A stretch of 64,000 nucleotides of DNA from Lytechinus pictus (Eukaryota > Echinodermata > Echinoidea > Temnopleuroida > Toxopneustidae), in contig NC_087258.1 of the NCBI RefSeq assembly GCF_037042905.1, forward strand, positions 12,265,501 to 12,329,500, read 5' to 3'. Made by a program: the position numbers and the translations under genes. Shown here one piece after another: positions 1-8,838 of the stretch. Positions within the stretch are counted from its first letter, which is position 1. Every line of letters begins with the position of its first letter. The notes beneath the pieces were generated by a model, which did not search any database, was not told the origin of the DNA, and was given only the letters and a program-made list of their open reading frames with translations.

Positions 1-183
1 ATGGTTATACAAGTGCTTACAAGCCTTTATGGATGATCATATAACTCTTTACCACCCCTCCCACCCTCCATCCCCATTGCCTAACATAGCATTGAAATAA
101 ATGGAAATCTTTTCCAAAGCAATCCCATAGTGGTGACAGTCTATGGAAATCCTAAAACATGATCATTCTGTTCTATTCCTCAG

Positions 184-337
184 CTCACGATCATTGTCGC
201 CAAACCGTCGTGCTTGCAAGGCATTTACCAAGGCAGGGATCGGTTGTCGGCTGCCATGCGTTGGCCAAGAAAACTACTGCCATAGACATCTAGTATCTCA
301 TGGCAGTGCTGCCAACACACCAGTTAAGACACAGTGA
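184..337 (+). CDS. Terminal exon of an unidentified gene with a Cys/His-rich motif (5' part outside window)
   Basis: The exon follows a good acceptor (pyrimidine-rich 'ttctattcctcag' ending at 183) and reads open to TGA at 335-337. It adds one base and then 50 residues. The peptide contains RRACKAF, a Cys ten residues later, and ENYCHRHL, giving Cys/His spacing C-x9-C-x3-C-x6-C-x2-H. This looks like a small zinc-binding module at the C-terminus. Similar C..T..G..C...YC..H modules occur in several unrelated nuclear proteins, so the family is not named. The upstream ATG at 143 lies before the acceptor and probably inside the intron, so it is not taken as a start. The rest of the gene is to the left of the window. 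Function is unknown; that it is a real last exon is inferred from the splice site, the composition and the stop. Confidence 0.6.
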
Positions 338-420
338 GAGGACCATCTCATTTCAAGGTTTTCCAACAATAGAGGCTTGTTAGATTATTGTGTGATAATA
401 GCTTAGCAATGCTTTATTAC

Positions 421-965
421 AATGTAAACATATCGCTGATGTGGTTTACGGTACACCATGTGGAGTATTATAGAAACAGTGGATAGAAGAAGAAAAGAAA
501 TGGATAGGCGAGAAAGTGGAAATTTGAGAGTAGAGTAATCTTTCTTGAATGTAGTCCTGAAAAGGACTGTAAACCAGAAGAGATTGATGAGTTGCCAACA
601 GCTTGAGTAGTAGGATGAATGAGGAGATGATGGCTTGAGTCGGCGAGTAGAGATGATGAGTAGAAGCAGTAGAGAGACTCGACGTTTCGGGCAGGTTGAC
701 TGTCCGTCTTCAGGAGTGAAGACGGACAGTCAACCTACTACTCAAGCTGTTGTCAACTCATCAGTCTCTTCTGGTTTACAGTCCTTCAGGACTACATTCA
801 AGAAAGATTACTCTACTCTCAAATTTCCACTTTCTCGCCTATCCACTTCTTTTTCTTCTTCTATCCACTGTTTCTATAATACTCCAAATGGTGCACCGTA
901 AACCACATCAGCGATTGTACATGCCACCATGCAAACCTTCAAACAACATCTGAATGTAAACATAT
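421..965. mobile_element. Penelope-like element fragment (inverted terminal repeats) with 13-bp target duplication
   Basis: Two arms of roughly 180 bases, at about 434-610 and 735-921, are reverse complements of each other. They share the blocks TGATGTGGTTTACGGT, GGATAGGCGAGAAAGTGG and GTCCT..AGGACTGTAAACC. The direct repeat AATGTAAACATAT (421-433 and 953-965) flanks the structure and reads as a 13-base target-site duplication. The loop between the arms carries a hammerhead-ribozyme-like core next to CGAAACGTCGAG, a hallmark of Penelope-like element terminal repeats. No reverse transcriptase is present, so this is a terminal-repeat remnant. It is inserted just downstream of the left-edge gene's stop codon. 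Confidence 0.65.
677..717 (-). ncRNA. Hammerhead ribozyme-like motif (type I, minimal helix III) in the Penelope-like repeat
   Basis: Read on the minus strand, the order is ACTC, CTGAAGA (matching CUGANGA), a helix II region containing GGACAG and CTGCCC, then GAAAC, GTC and GAGT. Helix I can form from ACTC and GAGT (four pairs). Helix III would be the two-pair AC/GT stem typical of Penelope-type hammerheads, and the cleavage triplet is GTC. The first helix II pair next to the core is a C-C mismatch and there is a further internal mismatch, so this copy may be weak or inactive. Hammerheads in Penelope-like elements are established knowledge; activity of this copy is not shown. Confidence 0.55.
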
Positions 966-2860
966 ATCAAGCAATGAAATCAAGTGTTTGCATGCAGTTT
1001 GGTGGGTGTTTCATAATGCTGTACGTAAGTAACATTGCAATAACAAAAGCTCTTTGGAGCTCTCTGTTGATTTAGCTCTCTGGTGCTAAATCAACACCAA
1101 TAATGTTATGGGTATATCATTTACCATAGGAAATGACCACCAGTCATACATGAAACCATTCATAAATTACAAACTGCTTCATGAAAAAACACTCACCTGC
1201 CAAGAGACTGTTTTTTGCCTGGCTATACAGAGCTACAGACCAAAGTTCTTCAAAAGTTAGTAGAAAATGTGTTTTCTTGTCTTTGTCTAGTCATAATGCA
1301 TCTTTGGACACAAATCTTTTTTTTTTTTTTTTGAAGTTGAAATTCATGTGAAAATCGATGGACAGATTGTAATAAGACTTGCATATTATGATTTAAATTG
1401 CTTTCCTAGAATGAAATGTTTACTTTAATTTGATATACCTGCTTGGCAATTCCATTATGTCTGACCCCTTCTCCTAGGACATACCTAAAATTATTTACTA
1501 CTTCATATATAAAAAAACATGGAATTCCCTTGCTTATTTGAATAGATTATTTTTGCCATTCCTTTTCTCATTTCTCTATGACATTATTTACCATTCGAAT
1601 TGTTTACTTTGCTTAATCATCCTGAATTTACCTGGCTGCATATGAATGTATTAACTTCGTCTGCCAAGATTCTATCATTAGAATGAAAGTAGTACTTGCT
1701 TCCAGTCATGATTGTGAATGAATCTATCAGTACTTGCATGTATTCTTCATTTTGAATTGAAATCTTGGTAATATGATTAATTATGAATGTATTTATTTTC
1801 TGAATTCATACCTTTTATGAAAGTACTGAATTGGCTTAAAATTTGTGACCATGTTTGAACAAATTACTTGATTATACTCCTTAATTTGAGTGAGTTTACA
1901 TGGACTGCTGGTTCACTGGTATATATCAATAAATTTGCCAAAGTCAAACGTCTCTTTTAGTTGTGACTAATCAACTTTATCCTACAAATTGTGTGAGCAT
2001 TGCCGTCTTCCATCAGCCTTGCAAATGATATCAGTACTCCTGTACCTTACTATTCAAATGATTATATGACATGTATTAAGAAAAGTGATTTTAGATTAAA
2101 GATTAATTAAAAAAAAGAGTGGTTCTATCACCATATGAGTAAAAAAATCAGCTTGCCACTCCAATGATTGTTTATTAATAAGTTTTGGGTGCCACTGTAT
2201 AAAGATTACTTATGCATTGTGTTGAGTTTGTTGACCTTGTAGAAAATCCTCTGTCTGTGGTATTTCATTAATCGTTGATGTCTTCTAGGATAGTTGCTAT
2301 ATGTTATGCATCGGAGTTACTAGGACAATATGTATCATCATTACTTGCTAATGGAGAATTGGTGTAGTATTATGATCCTGAATTGGTCCTAAGCATTTGC
2401 TGTTCTTTTAATGTGCAATTATAGGCTTGGTACAACTTTATAATTAATGACAATTCATATTTGGTAACATGTGTCTGGCATCTTAATGTGTGTTTTTGTA
2501 TTCACCAGTATTTCTCATATGGTGAAGATGCAGGAAAAGAAATTCATGTGGAGAATTTCTCTTCCAAATTGAAATTTAGTGGAACTCATGCTTTCTCCAC
2601 AATGATATGAAGATTCAAATTCTAATTCAGCTGTATGGTGCCAGTTCTATTACATGTGTGTGTGTGGTGTTTCATAGAACTGTTCATTTATTGAATCTTT
2701 ACCAGAACTTAAGACACAGTCAATGTTTTTTATGCGAGTGCAACATCTTGTTCGCAGCAAAGTTTATTAGGGAAAATTGCATTGTCTAAAGTTAAGATTG
2801 ACTTCCAAAAACCCCTCCAAAACTGTTCCAAATTCCAATAAACCACAGGAGCTTCAGGGA

Positions 2861-3480
2861 GAAAAACAACATCAGTGATTACGCAATTACAGTAAGGTTT
2901 ACAATTTCTAAATATATTTTTAAAAATGGCAGGTACATGTATGCTTAACTTGTATTTACCAAACTGATTTACTCAATTCATTAACTATTTCATTCGGATG
3001 TTTGTAAATTTTCTCTCTTTTTGGGGGGGTCATTTATTCATTCATTTACTTTACACCTTATTATTTTCCAATCACAGAATGTCTTTATTTCTATTCACAA
3101 TCAATTTACCAATTGAATTGTATTTATGTCATATTTGTGTTGATGTATTATTTCTTATTATGTTTTGTTTGGAGAGTCTTCATAATATGTTGGTGCTTAT
3201 TTATAGCAAATGAAATAATTATGATGTTAATATTATAGCATGCAGCAGAACATTTACACAATTTCCATTTCAAATTTTGCAATGTAATCACTGGCAAATT
3301 TTATTGAAAATTGATGAAATAAATATAATTGATATACTGTATGACTGAAAGTGGTTTAAATACAGTAATTAAGTTGCATTCAAGAAAGAAGAGACAACGT
3401 GAAGAGAGTGTGTGTGTGACTATGAGGAATAGAGGGGGGGTGTGAGTCAGAGAGGATGGGGGAGATGGGTAGAGAGTATG
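2861..3480. other. Unassigned AT-rich intergenic sequence
   Basis: This stretch holds no recognisable exon, RNA gene or repeat element. Only short AT-rich open frames are present, without splice signals or protein-like composition. Confidence 0.4.
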
Positions 3481-3612
3481 GCCCTGGGACAGTAGCGTAC
3501 CGTGACTCGGAGGAGACAAAGCATTGGGGGGGCAAAGCATTGTTCACAGACAATGCAGTGCCCCCCCAGTGCTTTGTCTCCTGCGGTTCACGGTACGCTA
3601 CTGCCCTGGGAA
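3481..3612. repeat. Short foldback (inverted-repeat) element with CAGTAGCGTACCGTG arms
   Basis: The arms at about 3490-3530 and 3562-3604 are near-perfect reverse complements: AGTAGCGTACCGTG and GGAGACAAAGCA on the left, and their complements GCTTTGTCTCC and CACGGTACGCTACT on the right. The centre is G/C homopolymer-rich. Related 'tacgctactgccct' ends recur at about 51.15 kb, suggesting a dispersed family. Confidence 0.6.
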
Positions 3613-3719
3613 GCGGGCGGGGGGGGTGCTGCATATATCATTCTCCCTAGGCAGCACCCCCTAGAATTCTGTTAGGTGTTAAAAAATTGAGAAATGTAGC
3701 CAAAATTACCTATATTTTG

Positions 3720-3870
3720 TAATGTTACTTTTTTTTTTCTTTTTTTTTTGCTTGTAAATTTTCTCGGGACCAGAATAACCTTCATATTGTATTGACACCC
3801 CCTTTTTTTTGCTTGCTTACTTGCTTGCTTGCTTGTCAAATTTACATTAGCACCCCCAGTAATAATAGAA
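3720..3870. repeat. T-rich dispersed repeat block containing the 'tttttgcttgt' signature
   Basis: Poly-T runs lead into GCTTGT, then TTTCTCGGG, then short tandem GCTT repeats. The same signature (T-run, GCTTGTCAA or GCTTGTAA, then a G/C run) recurs at about 9.95-10.16, 11.17-11.29, 16.78-17.05, 46.22-46.44, 50.91-51.16 and 53.34-53.42 kb. It is therefore a dispersed family rather than a gene. Confidence 0.5.
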
Positions 3871-6797
3871 AAATGTTCCCAGGGCCCTGGTAAGGAAGTC
3901 TAAGAGATGGAGAGGGAAGAGAAGGTAAAATGATGAGATGGTCGTTTGGCATGTTTGGGGAAATGTAGGAAGGAAAGGTACGTGTGTGGGTGTGTTTGAA
4001 AGATAGAGCGGTGGTGAAATATGGAAATCCGAAGAAAGATTGTGAGTAGAGGTGAGAAAAAGGAGGAAAGATGGAGGGAGAAAGATAAAAGCAGAGATAG
4101 AAAAAACACGAGACAAGCGAGTGTGGTTAAAAGAAAGGAAATAACCTGAATTCCGCGTAATATATTTCATTGGACGTGACCCCTTTCGTGAAAATCGAAT
4201 CTTTTCACATTTTTTTTCTCATTCATTCGAAGAAATGCTTCGTGACGAAATGAGTGAAGGTAGTCGATTCCAACGGTAAATCGTAAGGACTCGGACCATA
4301 AACATACTCATGTTTCAGGGTCGTCGATCGGGAGGGGGTTGCTTCCATATGGGGGCAAACATTTTGATTCCCCTCCCCCCATAATATTGACAACTTGAAA
4401 AATTTATATTATGCAATGCAAATATATGTTTTTGAAAAGCATTGGAAAGCACCCTAAAACCATTAACTTGGTGTAACAATACAATGAAACGGGGCCTCGT
4501 GGAAGACAACCACCACTGGTGATGATGAGTCCGGGAGTGAGTCACTCTGTCTGAATATCAGTAAACAATAAATAAAATGAATTAATAAATAAACAAATAA
4601 ATAGACAGACAGATATAGATAGATATGTTAATTTTCGGCCCGCGAATTCGGATCTGATTTTGGACATTTTTCCTTTTGTTATAGTTTCACAAGTTCGTGA
4701 CATGCGCATACGATGTAAACAAGTAGAAATCTCTTTTTTGCAGCTTGATATTAGTTGAAGCCCCCTGTCAGATGGGCGGTGCCCGGATATTTTGGTAGGT
4801 GGCGGGATGGGACAAGACTATATTACGGTTACCTAATTTCTTTTTAATTTAAAAATAACAAGGGTATGCATGGTTACACGACCAAAAATGAAACCGCTCT
4901 TGTTGTTATCTACTTGCTTTCTTCTCCCCTTTCTTCATCTGTTTCTTCCTTTTCACTACTTTAAAAAAAAATCAAGAAGCGGTAGACCCCCCCCCCTCCG
5001 ACCCTGTATCGCTACCCCTGATCATACTTATTATAATACCTAAGCGGCAAAGCAAAATACACGAAGAGAATACTGCAAAAAACTAAGTGAAAATAATTGT
5101 GATGAATATTTTAATCATTATTGCGTGCAAAGAAAAAAAAAGACTTCAAACATGTCAAATTAACACAATGAAGAACTCATTACCAAACTTTAGATAAAAA
5201 GAAGACACACATGGGCTAATTGGATGGTTGAATTATCGAATCGCAATATTATGAATATTTTTGGTATATATTCTTATTTGCATGCGTTCGTCAGCTTTTA
5301 CATGGCGTAACCAACCCCCATGATTTGTGATATAGTTGTTACAATACAACAATACATATATTATTGTTTTAGTCGATCATTACGTAATGAAACGAAAATA
5401 AAGAATTCAAACTAACTCGCACAGTTTTATCCATGCTAGACGATTTCGTCTTTAAAATGGCAGCGGCTTATTTTAGTGACATATTCATGACAACATTTTC
5501 TGCTACAAAACATATAAAATTCTAAGTATTTCATACAAGATTATTTACATCAAAGCCATTCATACACACATGCAATATACTATCGGAATGTTTCTACAGA
5601 TATTGTGAGTTTCCCTTCGACAGTTTATATATAATCATCAGGCATTTGCGACCTAAAGATTTTGAAATAACGATTTGTGACACTCATAAGGCAAATTATC
5701 TCTCCCTATTATTTTTACATTCTCCTATATTCGAGGTGTAGTAATTTAGTATACCAGAGTATTGGGAATTTGTCTTTGAATAATCTCTGTTTGTGTTTCC
5801 TAAGTTTGTATGTAATACTAACATGATAAAAATATCTAATATCATTTTTTTACATTTTTAAATGAGAGTCAACGGAATTGATTAGCCACAAAATGTTCTT
5901 CTGAATATTTACACTGAAATGAGGATCAATAAGGGTTTATGTTGTTAGGTTTTTCAGCGACTGATTTATGAATTTAATATAGAGTACAAAATATATCATG
6001 TCTTATATACACTCTCAAAAGGGCAAGGCAAGTTTAGATAAATGCCTAAATATATATTTTACCTATAAGCAAGTGCAGGATTTCAGTTTATCAATATAAT
6101 AATTTGATTGCATTTACAAGCAGCCTATAGTGCTATTGCTAATTTGAAGTGTTGTTGTTTAAAGTTTACGTATACTGAAAAATTAATGGCGCAATCTTTC
6201 GCGGATGTATATAGGAAAAGTGAGGCAAGGAGTTAACCTATAACAGCGCATCATTTTCCTTCTGACGCTCACGACGCATCTTCAGACTTTATTCTTCCTC
6301 ACAAAACAAGAATTCAAGCCTCGTTATGTTATACAACTGGTGTATACGACTTAGACTTCGAATTGGCATATTACATTTATATTTAATGCTATATTGTCAA
6401 ACAACCAACAGCTACCATAAATAATGCAATGAATAATACTTATATAGATATCATTATGTGAATCAGGTGAACACTATTGCAAAAAACAAAAGAGAAAGAC
6501 TATAATTGACCTGCGTAATCAAAAGCTATAGTTAGAACAAAAATATATATATTCCTATTAATTCGTCTTAACTTTGTAATTATATAGCCACTTAATCAAT
6601 CAAAGGAGAGCGTATGATATAATATGTACATCATTCTGTACACGTAGAATGAAAATACAGAATAAAACAAATTGAAAATTGATGGTTTGGCTTGAATTGA
6701 GGCCCTTGTTTTTCAGAATCATGGAATCAGGAGAGAAATTTCTTGAATGAAAAGAGGTGTGAAGACCAATAAAGCAATATAAAAATAGTCCCATCGA
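3871..6797. other. Unassigned AT-rich sequence
   Basis: No coding exon, RNA gene or terminal-inverted-repeat element could be supported here. A purine-rich tract occurs at about 3900-4140 and short TAAA-type simple sequence at about 4560-4630. Confidence 0.35.
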
Positions 6798-7042
6798 TGC
6801 ACAGCAAAAACTGTGGTGTTAACCGGTGTACATAGAGGACCACACCAGTTATTTTACACCGGTGTTAAATTGACAGTGTTATTTTAACACCTATAGGTGT
6901 TATTGCAACACCATTGGTTGTTACATTTACACTATTTGGTGTTATGGTAAATCTCGAGGGTGTAATTTTAACACCACAGGGTGTGGTCCTCTATTAACAC
7001 CAACTAGTGTCAGTTTTAACACCACAGTTTTTACAGTGTGCC
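6798..7042. mobile_element. MITE with 'actgtggtgttaa' inverted repeats
   Basis: The left end CAAAAACTGTGGTGTTAA and right end ACACCACAGTTTTTACAG are inverted copies. The interior is made of repeated GTGTTA/TAACAC motifs, so the whole unit folds on itself. It has no coding capacity. A similar element is at about 30578-30768, and the ends resemble the 10.7- and 15.4-kb elements. Confidence 0.6.
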
Positions 7043-8550
7043 AGCTTTGAAAATCATCACAAAACACAAACTTAATTATATCACATGTATTGTGTCTTGT
7101 ATTGTTGGTTTGATATCAGTTTATATAGTCAAGGTGCATCGATAAAAATATTAGTTACATTATTATAAAATTATAGATTCGACAAAAGATCCATTCACCC
7201 TGACTACCCATCATCATGATAGGGAAGAGGTTTCATAAAACTGATCGTAAAATTACGAATGAACAATGAATGAACTTATGAACGAATTTACGATCACCTC
7301 GATTTCACATATTTGATTTACCTCTTGTATGACTTAAGGATAAATATGCAGATGTGTATTAGTGCTAAGTATCTTATTTCCACAATATCAATGATAAAAT
7401 TATTATTCCAGTCCGTTCCAACTTCGCCTGTTTCAAATAAGGCTTGACAAGCGCATTTGAACATTTTAGATTTTGAAAATGTATTATGGTAAATACAAAC
7501 TTATTATCAAGTGCATTTTAATAGACAAAGTCATTATAATGATAATAACATGTCCATTTATGAAGTTTGTAAGTTATAAACACGACATGCTCGCACTTTG
7601 CAATGTCATATTATGCATAATAAGGAACAGTAACGCGAAATTCACGAGAAGTTGAATAGAATATCACAAAGTGAATACTCCAGTTTTCATGGCGTTTTAT
7701 AACCTTAATTACTCAGCAGCTCAGAGCAATCCATTCGCCATGGGTTTATATTGAATTATCTAAAAATGGATTTGATGCTGCAAAGGTGAATGTACCGTAT
7801 AATTAACACTACAATCAATCTACTCGATGATTCAGTATACTGCAGAATTCATAGTGTTTGTGGGGTCATAATTACACGATAGTGACGGTACACAATCGAA
7901 ATTATCCTCATTGTTTTATTTGATTCGTCTGATAATTCTCCTAAACTAAACATTAAGACCGCTTGCGCGTGTAGTTTTTCACCCGAAACTCAAGGCACTT
8001 CGTAAAATCGCTTAAATGTCCAAGAACTGATCCGCGTCTTTGACGGTGATATGTTTCAATTAATTTACACAAAACACATCATAATTTAGATTTGGCATTG
8101 AATAATGTGCATTTACAAGCTAGAGGTAATACAGTAAAAACTTCTACAAAACTATATGTACAAAATATTATCATAATAAGCTATCGATAGCTACCAAATT
8201 TACATATATTCAAAACTATAGTGCTTGAAATAATGTTATTCGCCTTATAAATAACGGACCGCTATGAAGGTCGATTAGGCCATTATACATTGAGAAGTTG
8301 CACTTTCATCATACATCACACAAAAATAAACTACAAACTATCTCTATAGTCATGTATAATTGTATATCACAAAACATCTGTGATTTGTAATCGCCACACC
8401 CGATGTTTAAATCGGCGATCACTCAATAAAACCGGTTAGCCGATTTAAAAGACCACCACACCCTCAACGACAAATCCCACAAAACACACAACACCCTTCA
8501 TATTTCATCTGTGTTTTTTTTTATACTTCCTCATCAATTTAGACAAGCCC
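7043..8550. other. Unassigned AT-rich sequence downstream of the 3CxxC gene
   Basis: No gene or repeat with support was seen. This flank lies 3' of the minus-strand 3CxxC gene. Confidence 0.35.
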
Positions 8551-8553
8551 TAT

Positions 8554-8559
8554 TTTATT
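8554..8559 (-). promoter_or_regulatory. Polyadenylation hexamer AATAAA, 6 bases past the 3CxxC stop
   Basis: On the minus strand AATAAA occurs six bases after the TGA of the 3CxxC gene. If used, the 3' UTR would be only a few tens of bases. Whether it is the functional signal is not known. Confidence 0.35.
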
Positions 8560-8565
8560 GTGACG

Positions 8566-8838
8566 TCACGTCCGCGTCAAAACTTTTCGGACCGTGGTGG
8601 GCGGGGCAGCGATGGTGTTGACGACCGTGGCCTGGGGAGGGAGTTGGCTGAGTTGCGGTGTGGTCGTGGTACTTGTGGTGGTGTACTGCACAACCTTTGT
8701 TGGTTGACCCTGGGCTCGGGGTCGACTGTCACACTCCCCGTCCCTGCAGGCCTGGCAAAGTGTCGCGTTGTGTTGGGTTCGTGGTTTGCCCGCTCTCCGG
8801 TCGTATCTGATGGGCGGTTTCACAAATCCGTAATAAGT
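8566..8838 (-). CDS. 3CxxC gene, last coding exon
   Basis: The acceptor is the minus-strand 'tttgttttcag' ending at 8839-8840, and the exon is phase 0. It encodes TYYGFVKPPIRYDRRAGK, then HNATLCQACRDGEC (third CxxC), then a tail rich in Thr, Pro, Gln and Val to TGA at 8566-8568. The exon is clearly GC- and CpG-richer than its AT-rich flanks. Confidence 0.85.
   Translation of the reverse strand, partial: TYYGFVKPPIRYDRRAGKPRTQHNATLCQACRDGECDSRPRAQGQPTKVVQYTTTSTTTTPQLSQLPPQATVVNTIAAPPTTVRKVLTRT

Larger units (their letters stand above)
338..2860 (+). other. Probable 3' UTR and downstream flank of the left-edge gene
   Basis: No open frame of interest follows the stop at 335-337. AT-rich sequence contains candidate polyadenylation hexamers AATAAA at 1928-1933 and 2837-2842. 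The Penelope-like fragment at 421-965 lies inside this stretch. The true transcript end cannot be fixed from sequence alone. Confidence 0.3.
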
